The position numbers and the translations under genes are program-made. Source: JAAYAY01 sp964429355 (lineage in GTDB: Bacteria; Planctomycetota; Planctomycetia; Pirellulales; Thermoguttaceae). Taken from it: a stretch of 27,238 nucleotides of DNA. The notes beneath the pieces were generated by a model that had not been told where the DNA came from, did no database searches, and worked only from the letters and a program-made list of their open reading frames with translations. Shown here in pieces: positions 1-7,226 of this stretch. Each line of letters starts with the position of its first letter. Positions within the stretch are counted from its first letter, which is position 1. The stretch covers positions 1 to 27,238 of the forward strand of contig CAYSCH010000090.1 in NCBI GenBank assembly GCA_964429355.1, given 5' to 3'.

Positions 1-97
1 ATTCAGGCAAGCCTGGTCGGGCAGATTCTGGTGGCCTGCCCGCCAACGCGGGGGCGCGCGTGGTTGCCGTGGATCGTATATCTTGGGAGAGGTCGCG

Positions 98-934
98 ATG
101 AAGATCGGCGCGTTCACGAAGAGTTTTCAGGACTGGGACATTGCCACTGTATGCCAGCGGTTTCGCGAAATCGGGCTGGACGGCCTGGACCTGACCGTCC
201 GGAAGAACGGTCATATTGAGCCTGTGGATGTGCCCACCAAACTGCCGGCCGCGTCGAGGATCGCCCTTGAAGCCGGCCAGCAGATCCTGTTCATAACGAC
301 CGATATCACCGATGCCAACCCCGAGGCCGAACGGACCCTGGCCACCGCGGCGGAGGTCGGCATTGGTCGTTTCAAGCTCGGCTACTACCGATACAAACCG
401 TTCGGCGATCTGGCCAAGCAGTTGGATGAGACCCGCAAGCGAATCGAGGGCGTGATTGCAGTTGCGAAGAAACACGGCATTCTGCCGTGCATTCATATCC
501 ACTCGGGACCGTATCTTCCGTCGCACGGAACGCAGCTCTACCAGCTCATCTGCGACTATTCTCCCCGCGATGTGGGCGCCTATGTGGACATGCTCCACAT
601 GGTCCTCGAAGGGGGCGAGGATGGTTGGCGACAGGGGCTCGACCTGCTTGCGCCCTGGATTGCGCTGGTGGCTGTTAAGAACTTCTGGTGGGAAAAGGCC
701 GATCGGGATCAGTACGGTCAGCAGCGATGGAAGAACAAGGTGGTTCCGATCGCCGACGGGCTCTCTCCCCTGCCCGACTATGTCAAGACGCTCCAGAAAG
801 TGGGCTACGACGGCATCTACTCGCTGCACAGCGAGTATCAGGGCAGCCACAGCTTCGCAGACCTTGATACGGAAGGATGCCTGAAGCAGACCGCCGCCGA
901 TCTGGCATTCTTCAAGGGGCTGTTGAACGCCTGA
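98..934 (+). CDS. Sugar phosphate isomerase/epimerase (xylose isomerase-like TIM barrel)
   Basis: A 278-residue cytoplasmic protein with no signal peptide. The pattern fits the xylose isomerase-like TIM-barrel family: an N-terminal 'MKIGAFTKSFQDW' strand, the motif 'IHIHSGPY', 'YVDMLHM' with an Asp in a usual metal-ligand position, 'VAVKNFWW', and a late 'YSLHSEYQG' with the expected C-terminal Glu. Members isomerise or epimerise sugars and related polyols using a divalent metal. Two of the four usual metal ligands differ from the Glu-Asp-His-Glu pattern (His for the first Glu, Asn in the 'HxKD' region), so the substrate and even the activity are uncertain. The ATG at 98 was chosen because GGGAGAGG lies just upstream (85-92); a TTG at 83 in the same frame overlaps that site. 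The gene stands alone, followed by a 187-bp gap before the recombinase. Confidence 0.8.
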   Translation: MKIGAFTKSFQDWDIATVCQRFREIGLDGLDLTVRKNGHIEPVDVPTKLPAASRIALEAGQQILFITTDITDANPEAERTLATAAEVGIGRFKLGYYRYKPFGDLAKQLDETRKRIEGVIAVAKKHGILPCIHIHSGPYLPSHGTQLYQLICDYSPRDVGAYVDMLHMVLEGGEDGWRQGLDLLAPWIALVAVKNFWWEKADRDQYGQQRWKNKVVPIADGLSPLPDYVKTLQKVGYDGIYSLHSEYQGSHSFADLDTEGCLKQTAADLAFFKGLLNA

Positions 935-1064
935 ATCACAGCGGCCCGGCGCATGGCCGTTGGGCCTTCTCTGTGCCGAGGCAGTACTCCCCGCGGAGAC
1001 CCTGCCTTGGCCAAAGGGTGGGTACTGGGTGGGCGTCCATCACCAATCGGATCTCAAATGCATC

Positions 1065-1113
1065 TTGACTGATTTGAAAAGTTGCGTTAATATCGCAACA
1101 TAACAAATCGGAG
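1065..1113 (+). promoter_or_regulatory. Promoter with operator-like inverted repeat and RBS for the recombinase gene
   Basis: TTGACT (1065-1070), a 17-bp spacer and TAATAT (1088-1093) form a near-consensus sigma-70 promoter. The -10 hexamer lies in the centre of a perfect inverted repeat, GTTGCG (1081-1086), 7 bp, CGCAAC (1094-1099). GGAG at 1110-1113 is the ribosome binding site, 8 bp before the ATG. A dimeric repressor bound to the repeat would block the -10 directly. The stretch is visibly more AT-rich than its surroundings. Confidence 0.65.
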
Positions 1114-1121
1114 ATGATGCG

Positions 1122-1766
1122 ATGTCTGCACCGTGGCAGTTGACTAGCCAGATGTTCCTGTCGACCGAGGAGGTCGAAGCACTGCTCGGGCATGTGCGTC
1201 AACTGGGGACGTCCGTGGCAGGACGGGCGAAGCTGACGGCCGAGTTGGATCGGCTGATCGTTGAAGGGCTCCTGTTCTCGGGGCTTCGCACAACCGAGTT
1301 CTGCCATCTGACAGTGGCCGACACGATCGTTGGACAGGGCAAATCGGTGTTCGTCATCTCGGGGCTTCGCGGGCGGGAACGAACGGTCCATATCCCTCGC
1401 GAGGTGAGTTGTCTTGTGGAACGATTCTGCCGCGATGTGCGACCAAACCTGCTTCCGGTGGGCGTTACCGCAACCGATCTCTGCCAGCCGCTTCTCTATG
1501 GGCAACGAAACAACCCCATGGAACGAACCGGGCTCTACCGGCGGGTTGTGCGGATTCTCACGGCGGCCGGACTGGGTGATCGGGCGAGCGTCCAGTTGCT
1601 GCGCCACACCTACGGCTACCTGGCCTACAGGCGATCAGGGGGCAACCTGCTGTTCGTCCAGCGTCAACTAGGACATGCCCACCCGATGGTGACAAGCGTC
1701 TATGCGCAGTTTGTTGACGAATCGTACGAGACGATTGCGGAGATGGTGTACGGAGAAAGGCAATAA
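1122..1766 (+). CDS. Short tyrosine recombinase/integrase, catalytic domain only
   Basis: A 214-residue protein of the phage-integrase (tyrosine recombinase) family, which cuts and rejoins DNA through a Tyr-DNA intermediate. It begins almost directly with the catalytic-domain start ('LSTEEVEALLGHVRQL'), so the usual N-terminal core-binding domain of XerC/XerD-like enzymes is absent. Visible catalytic positions are Arg56 in 'SGLRTTEF', a basic cluster around residues 83-87 where the beta-hairpin Lys should be, 'QLLRHTYGYL' at 158-167, 'LGHAHPMVTSVYAQF' with His185, and the nucleophile Tyr194. The family's HxxR is QxxR here (Gln158, Arg161). GGAG 8 bp upstream supports the ATG. There is no neighbouring phage or transposon gene. 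It could be a domesticated recombinase, a small-element remnant or a regulator of DNA topology. Confidence 0.82.
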   Translation: MSAPWQLTSQMFLSTEEVEALLGHVRQLGTSVAGRAKLTAELDRLIVEGLLFSGLRTTEFCHLTVADTIVGQGKSVFVISGLRGRERTVHIPREVSCLVERFCRDVRPNLLPVGVTATDLCQPLLYGQRNNPMERTGLYRRVVRILTAAGLGDRASVQLLRHTYGYLAYRRSGGNLLFVQRQLGHAHPMVTSVYAQFVDESYETIAEMVYGERQ

Positions 1767-1867
1767 CACGGAGAAAACTTGGAAATGGTCAAGGCGCGAC
1801 TTGCCGAGGCCGCAACAGCGACGTAATCTGAAGCGGACTCCCCGTCTTCAGCCTGACATCCCCGTGG

Positions 1868-2533
1868 ATGACCATGTTTCGTGTCAAAATTTGCGGCATC
1901 ACAACTGCTGACGATGCTCGGGCCGTTGCGGCGGCTGGGGCCGATGCCATCGGACTGAATTTCTTCCAGAAGAGTCCGCGGTTTCTCCCCTTGGAGGCAG
2001 CCCGGGCCGTGGTGGATGCCGTCCCCGCAGGGGTGGTTAAGGTTGGGTTGTTTGTGAATTCAACGGCCCGCGAGATCGTTGCGGCGCATGATCGATTCGG
2101 CCTTCATCTGGTCCAACTCCATGGTGACGAGCCTCCTGAGTTCCTCAAGGAACTGCGGCGTCTTCCCGTAATGAGGGCGTTTCGAATGGGGGATGAGGGA
2201 CTTCCTCCGATCCTCCACTACCTCGAAAGGTGCCGGGAGCTCGACTGCCTGCCGCGGCTGGTTCTGATCGATGCTTTCCGCGAGGGCTGTTTCGGCGGCA
2301 CGGGAGCAACCGCCAACTGGACCATCGCCCGTCAGTATCCGGTAGCTGCCTGGCATCCCCCACTGGTTCTTGCAGGAGGTCTGACACCGGACAATGTCGC
2401 CGGGGCAATCACGGAGGCACGGCCTCGCGCGGTTGATACGGCCAGTGGTGTGGAGAGTACTCCAGGCAGGAAAGATGCCGCCTTGGTGAAGAGGTTTGTG
2501 GAGTCGGCAACCGTGGCCCTGGCTCAACGCTGA
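1868..2533 (+). CDS. trpF: Phosphoribosylanthranilate isomerase
   Basis: TrpF catalyses the third step of tryptophan synthesis, an Amadori rearrangement of N-(5-phosphoribosyl)anthranilate. The 221-residue (beta/alpha)8 protein shows the family signatures in order: 'KICGIT' with the catalytic Cys9, 'GLNFFQKSPR', 'VQLHGDEPPEF', Asp135 in 'LVLIDAF' as the general acid, 'FGGTGATANW', 'LAGGLTPDNV', and the phosphate-binding 'DTASGVESTPGRKD'. Length is typical or slightly long. A second in-frame ATG at 1874 is an equally plausible start, and neither has a strong ribosome binding site. No other trp genes are nearby, so the pathway is dispersed in this genome. It may be read through from the recombinase 101 bp upstream, or have its own unseen promoter. 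Confidence 0.95.
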   Translation: MTMFRVKICGITTADDARAVAAAGADAIGLNFFQKSPRFLPLEAARAVVDAVPAGVVKVGLFVNSTAREIVAAHDRFGLHLVQLHGDEPPEFLKELRRLPVMRAFRMGDEGLPPILHYLERCRELDCLPRLVLIDAFREGCFGGTGATANWTIARQYPVAAWHPPLVLAGGLTPDNVAGAITEARPRAVDTASGVESTPGRKDAALVKRFVESATVALAQR

Positions 2534-2709
2534 AATCACGCTTCGCGCTGCAATCCGCCCCAATCAGGCTAGTCTCCTTCCCCCCTGGCAGAACCTCGGC
2601 CCAGAGCCTATCATCAAAGGTCTTGATGCTGGGCGCGGTTCTGTGGGGCTTGTATCTCGGCTCGTTCGATGTGCCTGGTTTCCTGCCGCCCCGTTCCAAT
2701 AGAAGATCG

Positions 2710-2767
2710 GCACGTTGCCAAGAGAGGTTGCCTGCTCCAGGTGGGGCAGGCACCAGGAAACTCGTGC
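2710..2767 (+). promoter_or_regulatory. Structured leader just upstream of ahcY
   Basis: A 10-bp hairpin, TGCCTGCTCC (2729-2738), loop AGGT, GGGGCAGGCA (2743-2752), has one G-U pair and nine Watson-Crick pairs. It is enclosed by a short outer helix GCACG (2710-2714) with CGTGC (2763-2767). The ribosome binding site AGGGAGG (2773-2779) and GTG start at 2785 follow directly. No T-run follows the hairpin, so it is not an ordinary terminator. A translational control role is inferred. I could not match it to the known SAH riboswitch core. Confidence 0.4.
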
Positions 2768-2784
2768 TTTCCAGGGAGGTCATT

Positions 2785-4230
2785 GTGTCCCAAGTCGAAA
2801 CCAAGTTGCCCTACAAGGTTGTCGAGTGCTCGCCGGAGGAGTTCCAGAAGCTGGCTGACTTCGGCCACAAAGAGATCATGCTCGCCGAGAACGAGATGCC
2901 CGGATTGATGACCCTCCGGGAGAGGTATGGCAAGGCGAAGCCGCTGGCTGGTGCCCGCATTGCAGGCTGCCTCCACATGACGATCCAGACGGCCGTCCTG
3001 ATCAAGACCCTCAAAGCCCTGGGGGCTGAGGTCACCTGGACGAGCTGCAACATCTTCTCGACCCAGGACCATGCGGCGGTGGCGATCGCCGACCTCGGGA
3101 TTCCCGTGTTTGCCTGGAAAGGGGAAGACCTCCAGGATTACTGGGACAACATCCTCACCCAGATCGGTTCCTTCGAGGACGACAAGGGCCCCAATCTTCT
3201 CCTGGACGATGGTGGCGACCTGACGCTCTTGATTCACAAGGGGGTCGAGTTCGAAAAATCGGGGAAGGTCCCCGATCCGAGTTCCGTGAAACATGTCGAG
3301 GAGAAGGCTCTGCTCACGACTCTCAGGCGGAGTCTCCAGGAGGATCCGACCCGGTTCACCCGGCTCGCCAAGCAGATTCAGGGAGTGAGCGAGGAGACAA
3401 CCACGGGTGTCCACCGACTGTACGAGATGCACTCGAAAGGGCAGCTCCTCTTCGCGGCAATCAACGTGAACGACTCGGTCACGAAGAGCAAGTTCGACAA
3501 CCTCTATGGCTGCCGTGAATCACTGGCCGACGGCATCAAACGGGCGACCGATGTGATGGTGGCAGGCAAGGTCGTGGTGATCTGCGGCTACGGCGACGTG
3601 GGCAAGGGATGCGCCCATTCCATGAAGTCCTACGGTGCCCGCGTATTGATTACCGAAATCGATCCGATCTGTGCCCTTCAGGCTGCCATGGAGGGATATG
3701 AAGTCACGACCATGGAGGATGCGGCTTCGCGGGGAAACATCTTCGTCACCACGACCGGTTGCCGCGACGTGATCCGCGCCGAGCACATGGCGAAAATGCC
3801 CAACGATGCCATCGTGTGCAACATTGGACATTTTGACCTCGAAATCGATGTGGCTGCCCTGGAAGACTTTCCGGGGATCAAGAAGATGAACATCAAGTCG
3901 TTGGTGGACCGTTACACGTTCCCCGATGGCCATTCGATTCTCCTTCTGGCCCAGGGGCGTCTGGTCAATCTCGGTTGTGCCACAGGCCATCCTTCGTTTG
4001 TGATGTCGAACTCGTTTACGAACCAGGTTCTGGCACAGATGGCGCTCCTGAACGAGCCGGAAAAGTATCCCCTCGGCGTGCACGTACTGCCCAAGAAACT
4101 CGACGAAGAGGTTGCCCGCCTTCACCTGGAGAAGCTCGGAGTGAAGTTGACCAAGTTGACCTCAGCCCAGGCCGGTTACCTAGGGATTGCCGTGGACGGA
4201 CCCTACAAGCCGGATCATTATCGGTATTGA
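2785..4230 (+). CDS. ahcY: Adenosylhomocysteinase (S-adenosyl-L-homocysteine hydrolase)
   Basis: AhcY reversibly splits S-adenosylhomocysteine into adenosine and homocysteine, removing the inhibitory product of methylation reactions. It is an NAD-dependent cytosolic enzyme. The 481-residue product has 'AGCLHMTIQTAVLI' (substrate-binding His64), 'TWTSCNIFSTQDHAAVAI', 'SEETTTGVHRLY', 'INVNDSVTKSKFDNLYG', the NAD-binding 'GYGDVGKGCA' near residue 268, 'CNIGHFDLEID' and the conserved C-terminus 'KPDHYRY'. It is the longer bacterial form, with the roughly 40-residue insertion around 'HVEEKALLTTL'. The reading frame extends further upstream, but GTG at 2785 is preferred: AGGGAGG lies 5 bp before it and family homology begins right after it. 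No methionine-cycle genes are adjacent. A structured leader precedes it and a strong terminator follows. Confidence 0.97.
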   Translation: MSQVETKLPYKVVECSPEEFQKLADFGHKEIMLAENEMPGLMTLRERYGKAKPLAGARIAGCLHMTIQTAVLIKTLKALGAEVTWTSCNIFSTQDHAAVAIADLGIPVFAWKGEDLQDYWDNILTQIGSFEDDKGPNLLLDDGGDLTLLIHKGVEFEKSGKVPDPSSVKHVEEKALLTTLRRSLQEDPTRFTRLAKQIQGVSEETTTGVHRLYEMHSKGQLLFAAINVNDSVTKSKFDNLYGCRESLADGIKRATDVMVAGKVVVICGYGDVGKGCAHSMKSYGARVLITEIDPICALQAAMEGYEVTTMEDAASRGNIFVTTTGCRDVIRAEHMAKMPNDAIVCNIGHFDLEIDVAALEDFPGIKKMNIKSLVDRYTFPDGHSILLLAQGRLVNLGCATGHPSFVMSNSFTNQVLAQMALLNEPEKYPLGVHVLPKKLDEEVARLHLEKLGVKLTKLTSAQAGYLGIAVDGPYKPDHYRY

Positions 4231-4276
4231 TTCAATAGCGTCGCACTCGACGCATGGGGATTCTGGAAACAACCGA

Positions 4277-4312
4277 AGCCCCACCGGGAGCCTCTTCCGG
4301 TGGGGCTGTTTT
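4277..4312 (+). terminator. Rho-independent terminator after ahcY
   Basis: A perfect 11-bp stem, AGCCCCACCGG (4277-4287) paired with CCGGTGGGGCT (4297-4307), has a 9-nt loop and is followed by GTTTTCT. It lies 47 bp after the ahcY stop. The rest of the gap up to 4577 holds the promoter of the next gene and no credible coding sequence. Confidence 0.9.
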
Positions 4313-4494
4313 CTGGTCATGTTCTGCCGAGTGCCACGGAAGTCGGTTCCGGGGAGAAACTTCGCAGTCGGCCGGTGTCACGGCCGGGACGCGGATGCCG
4401 AACATCCGCCCCCTGCTCGGCCTGGAAGCCGATTTCGGGTCGTGCGGGCTCTTATTCGGCCCCGACGATTGGGAGCTTCCGAGGCGGGCCCCGG

Positions 4495-4523
4495 TTGACA
4501 TCCGGCGAGGCCTCCAGGATAAC
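4495..4523 (+). promoter_or_regulatory. Predicted sigma-70 promoter for the DUF1015 gene
   Basis: TTGACA (4495-4500), a 17-bp spacer and GATAAC (4518-4523) sit 54 bp before the ATG at 4578. The -35 is a perfect consensus match and the -10 matches at four of six positions. The upstream terminator at 4277-4312 makes a separate promoter necessary. Confidence 0.55.
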
Positions 4524-4577
4524 CGGAGCTTGGTCCCTTACTGAAGCCAAGGCCACATTCCCCCCGTCAGAGCTAGC

Positions 4578-5882
4578 ATGCCCGAGATTCAAGCCTTTCG
4601 TGGTATTCGATACAACATGGGCCACGTCGGTTCGCTGAGCGACGTAATTGCACCCCCCTACGACGTCATCAATCCTGACTTGCAGGACGCGCTCTACAAG
4701 AAGCATCCCTGTAACGTGGTGCGGCTGATTCTCAACCGGATCGAACCGACGGATGACGAAGTCAGCAATCGCTACACCCGTGCGGGCCGGTTCTTAAAGA
4801 GTTGGAAGGACGAGGGTGTGCTGTTCCAGGAGGCCGATCCGGCGATCTACGTGTATCACCAGGAATTCGAGGCGATGGGGCAGACCTTCGTTCGGCGGGG
4901 TTTCATGGCCGGGGTGCGGCTTCAGCGGTTTGGTGAGGGAATGATCTTCCCCCATGAACAAACCCTGAGCAAGCCCAAGGCGGACCGGTTGATGCTGACG
5001 GCGGTGTGCAAGGCGAATTTGAGCCAGGTCTTCGGGCTTTACCCGGATGAGGCCTGCGAGGTCCAGCGAGTCCTCGATGCAGCGATTGCCGACAGGACGC
5101 CCCTGGTAGCCGTTGATCACCTGGGCGTGGTGCATCGCATGTGGCCAGTGACGGATGTATCGGTCATTTCGGCCGTAACGGGAATGATGGGACCCAAGCC
5201 GATCTTCATTGCCGACGGGCACCACCGCTACGAGACGGCCTGCGACTACCGGGACCAGGTTTACGACAGCGGGTTTCTGAGTCCAGAGCACCCAGCCAAC
5301 TACGTGTTAATGCAGTGCGTGGCGATGGAAGATCCCGGCCTGGTCGTGCTGCCGACCCATCGACTGCTGCCGGGCGTGCCAGAACTGTCGGCCGAGGAGC
5401 TGGCTCGAGGGCTGGGCGAGTTCTTCCTGACGCGCGACGCGGGCGAGGGGCCAGCGGCAGCCAATGAAGTCTGGGAGGATATCGAAACCGCGGATGGTCA
5501 GGATACGATGGCGGTTTACACGAAGAAGGATGGTCGGTGGACGATCATTCAGCTTACCGCGGCCGGGCGGGAGAAGATGGACGAAGTGGCCGTGGACCGC
5601 GATCCAACCTGGCGGCAACTGGGAGTGAGCATCCTCCACCGCCTCGTGATCGAGACCCTGCTGGTTCCCGGTGTCGCGGTGCAGCCCAAATATGTGCACC
5701 TGGTTGAAGAGGTGGTGGAAGGGCTCCAGTCGGGACAGTATCCGCTGGCAGTTCTTGTAATGCCTGCAACGGTCAATCACATCCGCCAGGTAAGCATGGC
5801 GGCCGAACGGATGCCGGCCAAGAGCACCTACTTCTATCCGAAGCTGCTCAGCGGGATGGTGATCAATCCGCTCGAACCGTAG
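4578..5882 (+). CDS. DUF1015 family protein
   Basis: A 434-residue soluble protein of the DUF1015 family (PF06245/COG4198). The N-terminus 'IQAFRGIRYNMGHVGSLSDV' followed by 'IAPPYDVINPDLQDALY' and 'HPCNVVRLIL' is diagnostic, as is the central 'FIADGHHRYETACDYRD' around residue 213. The function of the family is not established. The DGHHR sequence is also the active-site motif I associate with ParB/sulfiredoxin-fold free serine kinases (SerK, SbnI), so a phosphotransfer or nucleotide-binding role is a reasonable inference. The ATG fits the family N-terminus exactly, although no good ribosome binding site precedes it. It has its own promoter and is separated from parA by the parS-containing gap, so there is no evidence that it takes part in segregation. 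Confidence 0.9.
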   Translation: MPEIQAFRGIRYNMGHVGSLSDVIAPPYDVINPDLQDALYKKHPCNVVRLILNRIEPTDDEVSNRYTRAGRFLKSWKDEGVLFQEADPAIYVYHQEFEAMGQTFVRRGFMAGVRLQRFGEGMIFPHEQTLSKPKADRLMLTAVCKANLSQVFGLYPDEACEVQRVLDAAIADRTPLVAVDHLGVVHRMWPVTDVSVISAVTGMMGPKPIFIADGHHRYETACDYRDQVYDSGFLSPEHPANYVLMQCVAMEDPGLVVLPTHRLLPGVPELSAEELARGLGEFFLTRDAGEGPAAANEVWEDIETADGQDTMAVYTKKDGRWTIIQLTAAGREKMDEVAVDRDPTWRQLGVSILHRLVIETLLVPGVAVQPKYVHLVEEVVEGLQSGQYPLAVLVMPATVNHIRQVSMAAERMPAKSTYFYPKLLSGMVINPLEP

Positions 5883-6091
5883 CGGTCGGTCGCGGTCGGC
5901 AATGCGACGGTTTTTGGTGGCTTGGCTCGCCTATCGCTGACGGCGGGATGCGGTACCGGTTACCTTTGCCCCTGCCTGTTGCGTCGTCGGCAGTACCGCT
6001 GGGAAACGAACTTGTCTGGAAAGCCGCGATTCTGGATGTCGCGGTGCCGTCTGACGAATCGCCATTGGCTCTTGGGAATGCTCCGCATCTG

Positions 6092-6107
6092 CGTTTCACG
6101 TGAAACA
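6092..6107. promoter_or_regulatory. parS: parS centromere site 1
   Basis: CGTTTCACGTGAAACA contains the 14-bp perfect palindrome GTTTCACGTGAAAC (6093-6106), which is the conserved core of chromosomal parS. ParB dimers bind such sites, load as CTP-dependent clamps and spread. It lies upstream of parA and parB, as expected for a chromosomal parABS locus. Confidence 0.95.
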
Positions 6108-6186
6108 AACGGTCTGGGCTCGCTTTTCTGTTCCGCACTTGGCGCAAAACGGGTCTGGTGAGATCTTGCGGATCGTGGAAACGGGG

Positions 6187-6202
6187 CGTTTCACGTGAAA
6201 CG
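6187..6202. promoter_or_regulatory. parS: parS centromere site 2
   Basis: CGTTTCACGTGAAACG is a perfect 16-bp palindrome with the same 14-bp core (6188-6201). Its centre is 95 bp from that of site 1, about nine helical turns, which would place the two bound ParB dimers on the same DNA face. Confidence 0.95.
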
Positions 6203-6366
6203 TGCGGGTCCGGTCGTATGTGGTCGGGGGTACGATCGTTCAATACTGCCTTGGTGCCAATAAGGTCTTCGTAAGATCGAGGCTGGCATCACGCAAGGCC
6301 ATTTGGCCATCGGGCAGGCTCCTGCCGGGTCGATCTCAATTGGCATTTCCTGGATTTGCAGTTCGG

Positions 6367-6375
6367 TGTTAGAAT
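6367..6375 (+). promoter_or_regulatory. Extended -10 promoter for parAB
   Basis: TGTTAGAAT is a TG-N extended -10 element with hexamer TAGAAT (6370-6375). The -35 region is weak, which extended -10 promoters tolerate. Transcription would start near 6382, so upstream in-frame ATGs at 6303 and 6378 could not be used. This supports the parA start at 6465. Confidence 0.5.
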
Positions 6376-6464
6376 TCATGCCGCGCTTCTGTGGAGGTTT
6401 TTCGGGAGTCGAGACGGCAGGGAAGGCCCCACGACATGTTTCGACTCCTCAGGCGCCCGTCGGC

Positions 6465-7226
6465 ATGGAGGCCGAAACGTTGGGACGCATTCTCTGCGTG
6501 GCAAATCAGAAAGGTGGCGTTGGCAAGACCACCACTGCCGTGAACCTGGCCGCCGGGTTGGCGAAGTCCGGTGCGCGGACTCTCCTGGTGGATCTCGATC
6601 CCCAGTGCAACGCCACGACCGGCCTGGGCCGATCGCCGACCCAAAGCCATGCACTCGTGTCCGGCCAGCCTTTTCATGAGGCCGTCGAGGCCACAGACGA
6701 AGAGAATCTCGACCTCTTGGCGGGCAGTCGCCGCTTCCGGGACGTGGAAGCCCTTGCCCAGAACAACTCCCAGGAGGCCGCCGTCTTTGAACGTCGCCTG
6801 ATGGCTGCGGCGAATGCATACGATTTCATGCTCATTGACTGTCCTCCCTCCCTTGGCCAGCTTACCAAGACGGCATTGGCGGCTTCTACCGAGGTCGTCA
6901 TGCCGATTCAGTGCGAGTATTTCGCCATGGAAGGCCTGGCCCAGATGATCGAGGTGATTCGAAGCGTGATGGAACGTCCGGATCGCCGGCTCGAGTTTGG
7001 TGGTATCGTGTTGACCATGTACGACCCGTCGCTCGAGTTGACGCACGAAGTGGAGGCGGAGGTGCGGGACTTTTTTGGTGAAGTGGTTTATCAATCGGTC
7101 ATACCGCGCGACGTCGCCGTTGCGGAGGCGCCCAGCCACGGCCTGTCCGTGCTGGACTATGCCCCTCGCTGTCGAGGCACGCGTGCTTATGTCGAACTCT
7201 GCATGGAGGTACTCGAACGTGACTAG
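6465..7226 (+). CDS. parA: ParA/Soj chromosome-partitioning ATPase
   Basis: ParA is a deviant-Walker ATPase that binds the nucleoid as an ATP dimer and moves ParB-parS complexes during segregation. The 253-residue length matches chromosomal Soj proteins. Visible motifs are the Walker A 'KGGVGKTTTAVNLAAGLA' starting at residue 16, Walker A' 'LLVDLDPQCNATTGLG', Walker B 'FMLIDCPPSLG', and the family ending 'IPRDVAVAEAPSHGLSVLDY'. The frame is open for 54 further residues upstream, but that stretch has no family similarity and spans the likely promoter, so ATG 6465 is used. No strong ribosome binding site precedes it. The two parS sites lie 260-370 bp upstream, and parB overlaps the 3' end. Confidence 0.96.
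   Translation: MEAETLGRILCVANQKGGVGKTTTAVNLAAGLAKSGARTLLVDLDPQCNATTGLGRSPTQSHALVSGQPFHEAVEATDEENLDLLAGSRRFRDVEALAQNNSQEAAVFERRLMAAANAYDFMLIDCPPSLGQLTKTALAASTEVVMPIQCEYFAMEGLAQMIEVIRSVMERPDRRLEFGGIVLTMYDPSLELTHEVEAEVRDFFGEVVYQSVIPRDVAVAEAPSHGLSVLDYAPRCRGTRAYVELCMEVLERD

Larger units (their letters stand above)
5883..6464. other. Gene-free region carrying the parS sites and parA promoter
   Basis: No coding sequence is supported across these 582 bp. It holds two parS sites (6092-6107, 6187-6202), an inverted repeat GGCAGG-ct-CCTGCC (6313-6326) and an extended -10 promoter for parA (6367-6375). The frames that run through it lack family homology. No clear terminator for the DUF1015 gene was seen. 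Confidence 0.7.

Noticed and set aside
1065..1766. A prophage or integrative element around the tyrosine recombinase
   Set aside because: No tRNA attachment site, direct repeats, phage genes or cargo lie nearby; the flanks are ordinary housekeeping genes.
2710..2784. A canonical SAH riboswitch before ahcY
   Set aside because: A hairpin leader is present, but the conserved core sequence and pseudoknot of the known SAH riboswitch could not be found by eye.
6303..6464. An upstream ATG that would extend ParA by 54 residues
   Set aside because: The extension has no ParA similarity and overlaps the extended -10 promoter at 6367-6375. Starting at 6465 gives the usual Soj length.
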